A model generated the notes under the pieces. The model was not told where the DNA came from and made no database searches. It worked only from the letters and a program-made list of their open reading frames with translations. From Fratercula arctica (taxonomy: Eukaryota; Chordata; Aves; Charadriiformes; Alcidae), in NCBI GenBank assembly GCA_947846985.1, contig CANTUZ010000021.1:1976711-2040710 (forward strand): a stretch of DNA of 64,000 nt, written 5' to 3'. Made by a program: the position numbers and the translations under genes. Shown piece by piece: positions 25,086-37,918 of the stretch (position 1 is the stretch's first letter; each line of letters starts with the position of its first letter).

Positions 25086-26852
25086 GGCTAACGCCTTGCT
25101 TGTTTTCAGCTGCCTTGCGTGTTTGTGCCAAGATCTATCCAGAGCTGTCGAAAATCATCCTCAGTTACCGTTTCTGAGTTGGTGCTGTTAATTCAAAGCT
25201 GTCACCTAGCTCTCCCATTTGCCTCTCTCTGCTCTGAACTTCGCCACTCTGCTGCCTGTTGGCTGAGAATATTTAAGTTCTCCCGACTTCACCTAGGAAA
25301 ATCCTATTTATGTTCATCCGCCTCATCACGTCTCACCCTCCTCCGCCCTCCTCAGTTGATTAATAAATATCTCTGTGACTGTGATACACCGATGACTCCG
25401 GTTTTGCTGTACTGAAAAATACTTTCTACTTTGCGTCCTACTTTCTCGCTTGCTTTTCACTAAACTTTGCATCTTGTGGCTATTTAGTACCTGACGTCTT
25501 TGGGGTGTCTGAAAGCCTAGATGACATTAAATCTTCTCCTTTGGTGGAGTATTTCCTGGACAAATTAATTGCGATGTTAGTGAGACGCGTGTTTCCTCCG
25601 TGAAAACCCTCCTGCTGGAGCCTGACGTTACCAGCAGCCTCGAAGAATATTTGTGATGGTTGCGGTGGGATGGGGGGAATTGAAATGATCGGTGTTTGGA
25701 ACAGAGGTAGGACTAAAGGCACGATCCCAGGGTATAAAACACTTCTCTGGAGAGAATATAATTTTGTTTCCTGCTGTAACATGATCCTCCCACTCCTGTT
25801 TTTGTAAATAATCACGCTAAATCCATAAGGTGTGGAATGGTGGTTTATTAGCTTCAGTCTTCCTGGATCTTCCCCAGATCAGATGTTACTGTGAAGGTAC
25901 AACATTTAGTATCTTGTATCCTTTGAATGAGTACATTTTTAATAAATGATTGCATATTTTTGCAATAATTTTCCAGAGGTGCTTAGGTGGTATTTGACAG
26001 CAGATTTGGTGATTTAATTTATCAGCTACTGCAGGGATGCTGTTGCTGGAGACCTGATTGGTGGCAGAAACTAAACATGAATTCAGAACTTCAGAATACC
26101 TAAAATTAAGGAAAAATAAATAATTATATGACTGCGGTATATGGCTCGCTGCTGGGCCACGTCTGTTACTTTACGTAAATACTTTGCTTAAATAATCTCT
26201 TCTCCCATTGCTCTCACTGGATAGAAACTGGATGCATGAACAAAATTCTGGGGCGTGGGGCTGTGCACTGGGCTGTTTTCAACTCGACTTGCTGAGGGAT
26301 TCACATATTGCTGTCTTCCAAAAGTTAGTTTTTACCTTATCAGAACCGTTATGTATAATTGGTATTTTTTTTTTTTTTTTTTTAGAAAAAAAATTTTAGT
26401 GTACCCATAAATCCACTACAGGATGGAGCTTCTTTTCCCCATACGCTGAGTGCCTGGGTATGCGAGCGGTATCTCAGGTGGTATCTCAGAGTAGTATTTT
26501 GAGTTCAAATTAAAGTGAAGCAACTTCTTGAGTACGCCTAAGATTATTCCGTGGGGGTTGGGACATCTGTCTACAGATAATCGCTGCTGCTGTTGACTGC
26601 CAGTGAGATTACAGGTGATAATACAGTGGTTTGCCTCGGCAGGCAACTAATGATGGTTCGCTGAATTATAGCATGTATCTATAATTGGTCTTAAATTTAG
26701 AGCTGTAGAGCCCAGTGGCAACATTAAGATATTAAGATATTAATGTTTCCCAGTGGCGACGCTAAGCTGTGTTTGCTGAACTACTAGAAACTGCCAGAAT
26801 ATTTCAGATACTGTGAAGTCTGTTTTCTTGGTAGTGTATGGGCTGATGAACC

Positions 26853-27180
26853 TCAGAGTGATTTAGGTGGGAAGGAACTTCTGGAGGTCTTTGGTCCAAC
26901 CTCCTGCTCTGAGCAGGGCTAAATTCACAGTTAGATGAGGCTGCCAGGCTCTCAGTCAGCTGGGATCTGACAGTCCCCGAGGATGAAGGTTACACGGCCT
27001 CTCTGAGCCCTGTCCCAGGGCTGCCACCCTCCATGGCAGATTTTTTTTCCCTCGTGTCCTGTTGGACATTCTGCTGCTGCATCTTCTGCCCGTTGCCTCC
27101 TGTCCTTTTGCTGTGCTTCTCCGAGAAGTCCAGCTCCATCTCTGTGCCCTACCTTGGTGAGAGGGTACAGTCATTTGAAG
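26853..27180 (-). mobile_element. Diverged CR1 fragment, minus orientation
   Basis: The series GGGAAGGAACTTCTGGAGGT, GTCCAACCTCCTGCTCTGAG and CACGGCCTCTCTGAGCCCTG follows the order of the minus-strand CR1 3' region, with many substitutions and a degraded tail. The right part, around CGTGTCCTGTTGGACATTCT and CTTCTCCGAGAAGTCCAGCT, fits the ORF2 C-terminal region. This is an old copy. Confidence 0.6.
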
Positions 27181-27698
27181 ACTAAAGCACCTTTACGTCT
27201 TTTTGGAAGCCAGTATTAAAGCTGTTTGAAGTGCACTATAGTTTTCCTAGTACTAAGTCGGAGTGGAGTGGGAGTCCTGACTGGAGTCCAGTTTCAACAT
27301 AACCTGAGAATGGTACAAGCCTTTAACAAAACCCAAACCCAACACAACCTCACTCAGTGGTCAGTTAACCTTCAAGGTGCACAGATGCCTCTGGGTGCTT
27401 TCTTCTGTGGTCTAGACGTTTGCTGGGTGCTGTAGCTCTGCTCCGGGTGTTCCCAGCAGCAAGCTCCTGGTTAAAGAATTTCTTTTGAGGAGCTTGAGCC
27501 CACCAGTGATCTTTAGACATCCTTGCCTGGAATAGCACGTCCTTAACAGAACACAAAGCTGAGTGAAAATATGGATTGAGTGATGTCCACCTTTGTAGAA
27601 AAATCTACTGTACTCCCAGTACGGGTCTGGCTCAGCCGAACTGGTCTCCTAGCTCGCTGCTGCTGAACAGAGCCGTCCTCGTTTCTTCCCCTGTTTAT

Positions 27699-27912
27699 CA
27701 CAGAATCACAGAATGGTTCAGGTTGGAAGTGACCTTAAAGGTCATCTAGTTCCAACCCCCCTGCCCTTGGCAGGGACACCTCCCACTAGACCAGGTTGCT
27801 CGAAGCCCCATCCAGCCTGGCCTTTAACACTTCCAGGACTGGAGCGTCCACAGCCTCCCTGGGAAACTGTTCCAGTGCCTCACCACCCAGAGCCTCACCC
27901 TCTGTCCATTGA
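27699..27912 (-). mobile_element. CR1 LINE fragment, 0.2 kb, minus orientation
   Basis: This is a short 5'-truncated copy. The left edge is ATCACAGAATCACAGAATGG, followed by TCATCTAGTTCCAACCCCCC and a region matching the last codons of ORF2. The right end fades at the LPREV-type region. It holds no coding potential. Confidence 0.9.
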
Positions 27913-28292
27913 CTGGGCTCTGATGCTCATTGTGCCCTTCCCTCGCTAAATTCACCAAAAGGGCAAATTTTTGTCAGGTCGGTGAATTGATAGGGCTGAT
28001 GGGCACCAGAGCTGGCTCAGGGGATGGGATTAGGACCTCCTGGAAGGGGCAGCAGGACGTTCTCCTTGATGGCAGTGAGCCTTTAGGCTGGACTGGTGGT
28101 GCTCTCGCTCTGCCTCTCTTGCTGGGGAAGGGAGAGGGTTGCGTTCAATACCCCTTGCAGACTGAGGGCATTCCAGCTTGGGTCTTTCTTCTGCTTGCCA
28201 AGAAATAACCTTGCCTTCCTCCCGCCAGCAGGTCGCCTGGGTCCCAGCGTACAGGCTGGGCTTTCCCGGGCTCCTTCTGGTCTGTTCAGTCT

Positions 28293-28577
28293 CTTCTGAA
28301 TAGGAAGGACAAGAGGAAATGGCCTCAAGTTGTGCCAGGCGTGTTTAGATTAGATATTAGGAAAAATTTTTACACTGAAAGTGTTGTCAAGCATTGGAAG
28401 AGGCTGCCCAGGGAAGTGGTGGAGTCGCCATCCTTGGAGGTATTTAAAAACCGGGCAAACGTGGTGCTGAGGGACATGGGTCAGTGGTGGGTTGGGCAGT
28501 GTTGGGTTGATGGTGGGACTCCATGATCTGAAAGGTTCCTTCCAGCCTCGGTGATTCTATGATTCTGTGATTCTTCC
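28293..28577 (+). mobile_element. CR1 LINE fragment, 0.28 kb, plus orientation
   Basis: This copy contains the phrase encoding [20 protein letters not shown] and [19 protein letters not shown], the end of CR1 ORF2. The 3' UTR follows and the tail is GATTCTATGATTCTGTGATTC. The subfamily resembles that of the 7450 copy (TDDGTP-like 3' UTR wording) rather than the younger group. It is truncated at its 5' end. Confidence 0.92.
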
Positions 28578-29226
28578 TTCCTGTGGAATGGCACAATTTC
28601 AGCAAAACCGGGGGAGCGTGCCTGTGCTCAGCTAACACATCCACTAATGGGCAGGGGAAGGAACGTTGTCCACGGTTTCCACTTCTTGGAGGAGTTGCTT
28701 AGCTACGGCCAAGGCGTGGGTGCTTTACAAGAGGGAAGTGGGACCTGCCCAACTTTAGGATGTGCCAAAGCATCTGCTTTCAAATGCCTGAGGTCTGGAC
28801 TGTCGCAGACCCTGGTGACACCCTCTTTGGCTCTGTGGGGTGGGTGTTCTGCATCGTGCTTTGGGGGTGACAATGGCACATACGGAATGTAGGAACAACA
28901 GCCACCTGCCTTGGGCTTGGTGTCTGCCAGCGACGGGGATGCGGGTTGAGTGATGCCTGGGGAAAGCATCTGTCCATTCTTTGCCTGAGGCCATGGACTT
29001 GCCCAGGTTGCCCCAGCCTGGCTCGATGCCTCTGGGAATGTTGCTTTTCCGAGACTCTGCATTTCTCTATTGGTAAAATGGGATTATGGGCTCCATCTTC
29101 CCTTTTCAGGATCTGTGGAGAAAACCTGTTTAAGAGCTATGGGAGTTTTGCGTATTTACTGCTGCAAAGTTTTACTCTGCGTGGTCTTGCAGTGATTAGT
29201 GGGACTAAAAATTTGCTTCTTTACAG

Positions 29227-29340
29227 GTCAATCGCTTTAATAAGGTGGAGGACAGAGCAATCTTCATTACCGATCGGCACCTTTATAAGATGGACCCTAT
29301 GAAGCAGTACAAAGTGATGAAGACCATCCCCCTCTATAAT
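29227..29340 (+). CDS. MYO1D: MYO1D exon: TH1 PH-like core
   Basis: This exon is exactly 38 codons, phase 0-0: [20 protein letters not shown] followed by [18 protein letters not shown]. It carries the PH-like strand-turn-strand segment of the TH1 domain. The D-R-A-I-F-x-T-D-x-x-L-Y-K pattern is the hallmark shared by class I myosin tails and is involved in phosphoinositide binding. The acceptor is TTTACAG before 29227 and the donor is AAT|GTAAGT, a perfect consensus. It sits 11.3 kb from the previous exon. Being symmetric, it could be skipped in frame, though that would remove the core fold. Confidence 0.97.
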
Positions 29341-32300
29341 GTAAGTACGAGGACGGAGGAATCTCATTTCGGGCTCTCAGTTATGGGCAGAGTATCTACT
29401 CTTCAGCTCCATTTTCATATCTATAACGTGGAAAAAGACCTTGGTTTACAATTTTTGATATATTTGATGTCTTTAAAACAGTTATAATACAGTTATCTAC
29501 AACACTGATGCATTGTGTTAGCTTTTTATTTCAGTACATAAAATAAAAGCTAAAATCCAAACTGCCTATCATGTTCCCTTCTGCTTGTTCTTCGTGTTTT
29601 TAATTGCTGTGTGCCCCAAGACCTTGTCCCCGTAAGGGGGTTAGTATTTCACAGCAGCTTACGACACAGTTCCTTTGTCTCTGGGGGTTTGTTTGATCCT
29701 TCGTGTTGGGTTTGAATTTTTTTTTATTTTATTTTTTTTTTAATATTTGTTCATGTTTAATGTAAATCTTATCAAAGCTAAATTCGGAATTATAGCGAGG
29801 TATGTGGCCTTTGGGGCAGCAGAGTTTAGCTGCCGGTGACAGAGCAGCAGATTATCGCTGGTAGGAAGGGGGATGGGGGAGAACCTCATCTGAGCTCCTC
29901 AGCATCCCGGGGTGGGGATTCAACTGCTCGTTTGTTTTCCTCAGCCTGAGGTAACGCCACTACAGTTATCTTAAACCCACAGAACCTGGCTGGGTTACTT
30001 GGAAATGTCGTACACAAATTTGTTGGGACGTTTGCATTTGGAGAAATAATGAATCTGGCAGCCCCATGTTGCTAAAAGAGCAAAGACTGGGATTGGGGTG
30101 TAACGGTAAAATCTAATCTGTGAACATGGAGTGAACGATTAGCTCAGAGCGCATCCCTAATCACAGAATCACAGAATGGTTTGGGTGGGAAGGGACCTTA
30201 AAGCCCACCCAGTGCCACCCCCTGCCCTGGGCAGGGACACCTCCCACCAGCCCAGGTTGCTCCAAGCCCCGTCCAACCTGGCCTTGAACCCCTCCAGGGA
30301 TGGGGCAGCCACAGCTTCTCTGGGCAACCTGGGCCAGGGGCTCACCCCCCTCACAGCAAACAATTTCTTCCCAATATCTCATCTAAATCTCCCCTCTTCC
30401 AGCTTAAAACCATTCCCCCTCATCCCATGGCTCCCCTCCCTGCTCCAGAGTCCCTCCCCAGCTTTCCTGGAGCCCCTTGAGGGCCTGGCAGGGGCTGGAA
30501 GGTCTCCCCGGAGCCTTCTCTTCTCCAGGCTGAACCCCCCCAGCTCTCTCAGCCTGTCCCCACAGCAGAGGGGCTCCAGGCCTCGAATCATCTTCGTGGC
30601 CTCCTCTGGCCCCGTTCCAGCAGGTCCATGTCCTTCTTGTGTTGAGGACTCCAGAGCTGGGTGTTGGGTTTGTGAGTCCTCTTCTATCCTCCTGGCAGGT
30701 CACCCACTGCAGCATGTGCGTGGGGCAGGGTGTGCGTGGGGCATCGTGCTCGTCTGCCTTGATTGCAGGCCCTAATGAGAGTACGGGCTGCTGCAAAGCA
30801 GCGTCTCCGCGGCAGGGGCTCTGCTGTGGCAAGGATGTGGCTGGTGGGAGGGAGCAGCTGCAGGTCGTTTTCCTCAGTCCATGTTCTGTTCTCCTGACAT
30901 TATCTCTTAATTGTGCCAAATGGAATTGTCAGCAGAGTACGCTGCTAAATGGCTGACTCTTGCTCGTGCAAACCGACTTGTTCAAACACACAGACTCTAA
31001 GCTGAGCGTTTTCCCTGGACGGGTGGGTTTTTGCGAAGGATCAGGGTGAACGCAGGTAGACAAGGTGGAATTTTGTGCGTCACAATTTCTCAGTGTTGGT
31101 TTTCTGAGCTGTTACCTTATTCAAAATCGTTAGGCCACTGCAATTCACTTACTACATCGGTAATTATAGGTAAATCTATACTTAGCACGGCTTTAGAAAA
31201 ATATCTGCTTTACCGGGGTGGCTGGTGGGTTTAAAGGTGGAGCTTGTGCATTTGCGTAATAGCGTGAGACGCAGACACTGGTGGTAGCCCGACCGTTTTC
31301 CTCTGAGACCCTTAATGCCTTAAAAATTAAAGGAGGCGAGCAAGTCAGATACAATTTGTAGGTTGCCCATAGAATAGCTATTACTTAGAAATGTTATTAA
31401 TTTTTGGTTTTTTCACAAAACACGTATGTCTAAAACAGAGCACCCATTCGTAGAGAGGGCTGTAGGGCAGGCTGGCTGCTTTGCGTTTCCTCTGGCAGCA
31501 AAACAGTTAATGGTCTGTGCATCTGGGTCTCTTGCTCTTAGAATATTTAAATTTCCATAGGTATAAATCAGTTTTATTTGTAGATCTGCAATTATTCCCT
31601 CTAGTAACCCAACAATATCCTTGACCTGAGCAGCTGTGAAGGGGTCCTGGAGTACTTTGCACAGGAGGGATGGCTCCGAAAGACCCTGCACTGCCTCATA
31701 CAGGTGGCAGAATATTCCAGAGTGGAAATTTGATGAAAGGCATCTTTGGTAAATGCTGTAGTGATAAATTTCTGCTCTGTTGGCTGCAGCCTCTCCTTTT
31801 CCCTGCTTCTCCTGCGCTGTGGTCCTGGGGAACACAAGCGGATGTGCCCGTGGTGCCAGGGATGCTCATCGATCCCCTCCATTTACTGCTGCCCCCTCTG
31901 CGCCGCAGCACGGGGGAGAGCAGGAGAGAGCCTGGAGATGTGTTTGGTTCATACACAGTACAGGAAATATTTGTGTTTCTTCTGCCAGGATTTCTTCAAC
32001 TGAACTCTGGCGAACGGTTAATGCTATAATGCAGTTATGTTTTTTTTCTTTTTGTAGTTATGTTTTATATTTTGTTACTTAAAGATTTGAGTATGCGTTG
32101 TCTTTCACCTCTTGAGCGGCCTTGCACTCTCCCCCTTGTTTTTCGGCTTGCCTGATCCCTTCTTGCGTGGAAACCCCTTGGTGGGGTACAGGGAGGTGGT
32201 ATAAGTAGCCAGTTAGTGGTAGAGATATTCCCTCCCTTTTGGGGAAAGAGCAATTATTTGAACGGATAGGAAGATTTTGGAGAAGCAAAGGGATAATAAT

Positions 32301-34804
32301 TCCATCAGTCGTGCTTTTTATCGGTGTATCAAGTATGTCCTGCTAGAAGTTGTCCTTCTGGTGGGCAGAGGTGACCCCAGCTGAAGCTGGCTGCCTGGTA
32401 GCTGTGCTGCTCGCGGGCAGCACCCCGTCCGCACGGCAGCATCCTTGGGGTGGTGTTTCCATGGAAATCTCGTTGGAGGCAGTCAGCTGCTGTCTGTTAG
32501 GACCAGAAACTTGGTTTTGGCTGAAGAAATCGCACTGCAGCTCCCCATCTCCTTCAACTGCGGTTACAGGTAAATGGTTGAAGTATAACCCTTAGCGCCT
32601 GGCCGCGCGGATCCCAGCCTCGCCACCCTGTTATTGTGTGTCCCGAGTGAGGAATCTCTGATTCTGTGCAGATGGTGACGAAGCAATAACTTTCCTCTCA
32701 ACCCTGACAATTTCGCTGGATTGAGATGCTACTTTGGGGGATGCGAGTGTTCTGGCAGTTGCCTCAGAAGTACCAATATAAAATTATCTTTTTGTTCTTA
32801 CCTGGAGAAAAAATAAACAGATGATGGCAGAAAGGAATTAAAAGGCGGCTGAGCAGCAGAAAGGATCTTGCAGCCACCTTTCCCAGTACAGTGGTGAATA
32901 CAATAAAGGATGTTCTGTGGATGCTGAGCATTTTTCCCAGATCTTCAAGCAGAGCTAATATTAGTGTTTGTAAATACCAAGAAAAGCACCTTCTCTGGAA
33001 TTATTTCTTTTGTGTTCTATTTATTGGTTCAGATAGTCGCATGGGGAGGGGTGAGATAGGAAAATTTTGCAGGGCTCTTGGACTTCTAACGTGGTTCTGC
33101 TGAATAATTAATGTTTAAATAGGCTTTTTGAATGCAGAGATTTCGACTTGTTCATCGTTCACACTCAGTGCACATTTAAAACCTTGATGGCAGCAGTCCC
33201 CATGGTGCTATTGTGCTCACAGGCTGTTATTTAAGCATGCAAATTAATTTTAAGGGACACTATAAACCCAGGCAGCTGTTAATGCCTGTGCGTGAAGTGT
33301 AGCTTGTTTTTGAAGTATTTCCTAACCTCAAAATAGCGTGAGCGGCAGAGGGTCAGCTCCACCTCTGTTGGGTATATGCCACTGGTAGCAGGAGGTGTGT
33401 AAAATACCAGGGATTGCAGCCGTTCAGCCCAACTGTTGTACTGGGATAAGAAGCCAACAAAATGTGAGTGATTCCAGACTTGGGTAGTGTTTTATCCAGC
33501 AAATGGGGCACACGGCGCAGCGCTGCGCGTTGGTTGTGGCGTGCTTTCCTGGGACGCTGCTGCGGCCGGGGGCCTGTTGGCGCTGGAACGGCTTCTTGGA
33601 AATACTACGGTGTGAGTCCTAAAGCAAAGGTACGGCCCCAGGCTGTGCCTGGCTGTGATTCGCGCTTCTGAGAGGAGTGAGTAGTCTCCAGCATGACTTG
33701 TGCTGCTGTCCTTCCCAGCACAGGCAGTGGGGTGGCATGGAAGGCTTTTATTCTTTAAGAAGGGAATAATGAGACTTGGCGTTTCCACAAAATGGGATAT
33801 CGGTGCCTCTCACTTATAGGAGAATGTTGCAAATCTCTGCAAGTCTCTGGATGACTCAAAGGAGTCGGAAAGTCCTTTGGTGGACAGGGGAGGTCTCTGT
33901 ATGCATCATTCTTTTGGTTTTCTCTTTTTGTTAATTAATTTTATTTCTTTAGCACCAGTTTGTTAAATGTACTTGCCTCTTGATGTTTCTTTTGCCATCC
34001 TTATATTTTGTTTCCCCAGCTTTTTCTAATATTCACCTGAATAGCCTGTGTACCCAGATCGCTGCTCTTAAAAATTCCCTGCTTTTGCTTTGTGAGATGA
34101 TGAGAGCAAAGCTTTTAATGCACCAACTGGCAGTTACTTAACAGACCCAAAAAAACCCCAAACCAAAACCCCACACCTTTTTATTTTGTCAGAACGGCAA
34201 GACCTTAATCCATGCCTAAATACTGGAATCATCATGGCTTTGCGGGGTTTGCAACTTACATTATACATCAAGATGTTTCAGCTTTCAGTAAAAAACTTCA
34301 CCCTCATGTTATCTGCGTATCATTGCGCTCTGAGCACCACGTATGTGCATTTGAAGATGGTCGTTGGCCAGACTCGTGATTATTGTTGGTTTCCTTTGAA
34401 AAGAAATACAACAGCAGCCTTGTGGCTCTGCCACTGAGCGCCGTGGCGTCATCCAGCGGGAGATTTGGGGGAAAGAAAGCTGTTGGAAACCCACCTGGTG
34501 CCGTCTTTGGTGGGTGCCCATGGTGGGGACAGGCGGAAGGGCACTGCACGGTGGGAAAATGCTGCTTCTCGCAGGGGTTGCTCAGGTGAACCCAGTCTAG
34601 ACGGTAAAATTTCCTCGCACCTTAGAGACTGTCGATTTCCAAAAAACCTCTATTGTTTCACCTTGATTTTTTCAGCTTGTGGGAGGACCCAAGCTCTCTG
34701 GTAGAAGTTGAGAGCGAGCATGGCATCCCGGAGAGGGAAGAACTAGCCTGGCAAGTAGCAAAAATATCAATGTATATACCGTCGTTCTTGCTTTCTCTTC
34801 ACAG
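29341..34804 (+). other. MYO1D intron, 5.5 kb
   Basis: This intron has a consensus donor GTAAGT and an acceptor ending CTCTTCACAG. It contains one CR1 copy (30161-30660), a T/A-rich stretch near 29717-29742, and a small GC-rich island around 33510-33600. Open frames at 31413-32082 occur on both strands and match nothing I know. Confidence 0.93.
30161..30660 (-). mobile_element. CR1 LINE fragment, 0.5 kb, minus orientation
   Basis: This copy starts with TCACAGAATCACAGAATGGT, followed by GGGTGGGAAGGGACCTTAAA, the wording typical of the youngest subfamily in this window. On the minus strand it encodes remnants reading [20 protein letters not shown] and WPRLPREAVAAPSLEGFKAR. It is 5'-truncated and frame-broken. 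Confidence 0.93.
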
Positions 34805-34959
34805 TTGGTAGGATTGAGCGTCTCCAATGGAAAGGACCAGCTCGTGGTCTTCCACACGAAAGACAACAAGGATCTCATTGTCTGTCTCTTCAGTAAAGAG
34901 CCCTCCAACGACAGCAGGATCGGAGAGCTGGTGGGAGTCCTGGCGAGCCACTTCAAGAG
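34805..34959 (+). CDS. MYO1D: MYO1D exon: TH1 tail, penultimate visible part
   Basis: This exon has 51 codons plus two bases: [20 protein letters not shown], then [20 protein letters not shown] and [11 protein letters not shown]. It completes the PH-like core of TH1 and starts the final helical part. The [22 protein letters not shown] block is diagnostic for MYO1D. The acceptor is TTCACAG before 34805. The donor is AAG AG|GTCAGT at 34960, phase 2, so the last codon (AGN) is completed by an exon that is not in the window. Changes against the mammalian protein cluster at EPSNDS and LASHF, a variable loop. Read-through would end after [13 protein letters not shown] at a TAG codon. Confidence 0.95.
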
Positions 34960-36494
34960 GTCAGTGTTGGGGAGGGATTTTGCTGACAGCTCAGCCTAGC
35001 GTGCCAGAGCAGAAACTTCCCTCCAGTCGTTTTGATGCCAGTCTTGAGCTTTATCTGTCTTACTTTGCTGTATTACTAGGATACCAGAGCAACATTTTTT
35101 TTCTTGCATTTTTCGGATGTGTTTTTTAGCTACAACACTTTGCTTGCCCCTTCTGCCTTCCCTGTATGCGTTTGTTAGAGCGTGGCTGTTTGGGGACAGA
35201 TATCACTGAAGATGCATTTTGAGTGTGTCACAGCCTCTCCTGAATTATTCTTACAGCCGAACTCTTAACAGATAAAATTAAGATACAGCTATTCGTTTCT
35301 CAGATTGCTCCCCCTGCCCCCAATATCAGCAGACGATTTATTGCTTGAGCTGTAAAATGTCATCTCTGTTTCCTGAAAATTGTCTCTCGTGTAAATCAAT
35401 GTGCAAAAGCTGCTTTATTGCTGCCCCGAATACTGAAGTGGCTGTCTCGCATTGAGCTTCTCGTAGCTCCAGCTGAACTAGCAATAATCACCTTTGTACC
35501 GTAGTTTGGGAGTGTCCAGACAGGCAGCCCTGCAGCGACTGCTTTGCAGGCGATCACAGAACAGTAGCTCTGGAGAGAAATGGTGTGTGGGGACACCAGC
35601 CCTTCAGGGCTGTTCCCCTGCTCCTCCAGAACGGCTTCTCAGGAGGGTGATGTTGAGCAGCATCACGTGCAGCGTTGCCCTTTGCCGTGCACAGTGTCGT
35701 GCTCCATTTGTGACCCATAAAGAAGAGTCTTTGTAGGTTAATATTCACACAGTGGCAGGACAGTGGGAGTGGATTTAGGTTACATTAGGTCCCTGGGTAA
35801 TTCTTTTTCATGAATTCAAGAAGAACATGCCAGTTTAGCCACTTCTCACCACTGCTGGAGGTAGGTGTCAACTTAATTCGAAATGAATTCTCTGCATAAC
35901 TTGGTTTGGGAAATTCAGTGCTGAAAAGCGACAGAAAACATTCTCTGTTTTCACTTTTACCTAAATATAGTTTCATTTCGATGGTAGCTTATTCCTGAAG
36001 GCTCAGGAGATTATGGGTATTGTAGAGCAACACGCTTCATTTTGGGAATCCTGTGAAGTAGCTGGAGTTCTTTCATGTCTGGCGTGTTTTGAACACAGGT
36101 GACATCTTCTTCAGATAGCTGATGCGCCTCGCAGCCCTAACGAGCCTCTAAGCTGGGAAACCGTTGATTACACTCCAGATGCTGTGTGTTCGGCGTTCAG
36201 ACTGCCCTGGTTTGCTGTTCCTTTGGCTTGGGCACTACTACAAAGTACCCAGCCTTTTTATCACCTCCCCAGTATAGCGCAGGGGGAGGCACTTGTGCTT
36301 CGTTTTAAGAAAGCGTGTTGTACGGCCATCCCTCTGCAATGTCGCACTTTTCATATAAAAGTATAAACTGTGGATTTTCAATTTCTTGTACTGATTTTAA
36401 CAATGAATTTTTATCTTTAAAAAGAATTAGTTTTTATCTAATCACTGTCTGTAGAAGAGTGACAGTTAAATACTTTTATGCTCTCTAATCTTCA

Positions 36495-36542
36495 CTTAAA
36501 ACAATATTAGCAGATTTTCTTAAAACAATATTAGCAGGTTTT
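36495..36542. repeat. 24-bp tandem duplication
   Basis: Two adjacent 24-base copies of CTTAAAACAATATTAGCAG followed by (A/G)TTTT differ at a single base. This is a local slippage or duplication event in AT-rich intron. No function is suggested. Confidence 0.9.
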
Positions 36543-36989
36543 TTTACTGCTTCAAATGACAAATCTCAGCACAGTTGTGTTAAATGGGAGAGCTGGTCTA
36601 TAACGCCCTTTTTTTTCTGCAATAAAAGTTACTGGTTTAACGGTAATGTACAGGAGCAGCTCACGTTTAATTTTCCAAATATCCAAATGTCATGGTTTCC
36701 CTCTTCAAAGCAGCATCTGTAAATCAAATGAAAGGAAATATTTTCAGCCACTTTCCATTTTCTAAGAGTAAAACAATCCTGTCAGTGAGTGGGATTAGCT
36801 GACCCCTTGCTTGAGAGGCGCTTTGGGAATTCCTCGTTAAACGGGATTAGCTGAAATTCCTCGTGTGCCGCATGGCGAGTGTCAGGTTCTCTGTCCCGCC
36901 CGTCAGAGGGCGGTTGCTCTGAAAAGAAAGTGGCTCTGGCACTAAAATCTTGAGCTTGAAAGTTCAGTCGCTGGGTGACCCTGAGCTGG

Positions 36990-37155
36990 GACTTCGGAGC
37001 TCTGGCCCGGCGGGGGCGCGGGGAGCGGCTGCCTCGGGTCCCCGGGGGGCTCGGGACACACGGGGTCATTTCCAGCCAGCTCAGCATCAGTCCCAACCCC
37101 CTGCTGGGAGGTTTTAGCAAGGGTAGGGCCGCGCGGCTGCCCCCGGGTGTGCGTA
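36990..37155. other. GC/CpG-rich patch
   Basis: A sharp rise in G+C with many CpG sites (for example GGCCCGGCGGGGGCGCGGGG) sits between AT-rich flanks. It resembles a small CpG island. A minus-strand open frame across it is probably due to low stop-codon density. There is no splice-bounded coding evidence. Confidence 0.35.
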
Positions 37156-37292
37156 GCCTAGCAGGTGATGGTACTTACACACTTGTGGAACAAAATCGTG
37201 TAAAATTCTGTGCCGTTCTATATTAGTCTGTAGGAAAGATGAGGAGGAGGCTGGTGGTGACATCTATGCTGAGGATGCCTAAACCTTCTCAC

Positions 37293-37391
37293 TCATAGAA
37301 TTATAGAATCATGGAATCGTTATGGTTGGAAGAGACCTTTAAGATCGTCAAGTCCAGCCGTTAACCCAGCACCACCAAGTTACCGCTAGAT
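37293..37391 (-). mobile_element. CR1 LINE stub, 0.1 kb, minus orientation
   Basis: This piece begins with CATAGAATTATAGAATCATG, then GGTTGGAAGAGACCTTTAAG and TCAAGTCCAGCCGTTAACCC. The wording after the tail (the GTTAACCCAGCACCACCAAG type) marks an older subfamily. It is heavily 5'-truncated. Confidence 0.85.
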
Positions 37392-37599
37392 GCTTTGTTT
37401 CAGTTTTTAGTATTTTTCCAAACTCTTTGAACTGGGAACTTCAACGCTGATGCATCATGTGTTGGGAATTTTTGGAAATTTTCAGCAAAACATAGTTGAG
37501 GCATAATGTTTTTGTGTGCTGTTGCTTTTGGAGAAGTTACACTTCCCTCTTCTTAGGCATAAAGGCTTCACATTTGGGAACATATTGCCTGAGTTCACG

Positions 37600-37741
37600 T
37601 CCCTGGAGGGGTTCAAGGCCGGGTTGGACGGGGCTTGGAGCAACCTGGGCTGGTGGGAGGTGTCCCTGCCCAGGGCAGGGGGTGGCACTGGGTGGGCTTT
37701 AAGGTCCCTTCCCACCCAAATCACTCTGTGATTCTGTGATC
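37600..37741 (+). mobile_element. CR1 LINE stub, 0.14 kb, plus orientation
   Basis: It runs from CCCTGGAGGGGTTCAAGGCC to the tail CACTCTGTGATTCTGTGATC. The wording, including CTGGGCTGGTGGGAGGTGTC, is that of the young subfamily also seen at 13366, 30161, 38588 and 52618. It is 5'-truncated within the last codons of ORF2. Confidence 0.92.
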
Positions 37742-37918
37742 TTTTTCCTTCACACATGAAAATCTACCTGAAGCTGCATCTTTTAAAAATTATTCCTAGT
37801 AGAACTTTTCTTACTTTCAGGCTGTGGCCACAAATTAGTATTTATATAGCGTAAAACTAACATGAGCTGTAAAAGTTTGGAGTAGCGACTCTGCTGAGAA
37901 TACGGAATATATTGAATA

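Larger units (their letters stand above)
17935..29226 (+). other. MYO1D intron, 11.3 kb, CR1-rich
   Basis: This large intron has donor GTAACG and acceptor CTTTACAG. Bases 17935-22570 show no transposon or gene that I recognise. Bases 22571-28577 carry six CR1-derived pieces in both orientations, some old and some young. A 19-base T tract lies at 26365-26383. Near 26711-26757 the phrase CCCAGTGGC occurs twice around an ATTAAGAT tandem repeat. Bases 28578-29226 hold only short open frames overlapping on both strands. Confidence 0.9.
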
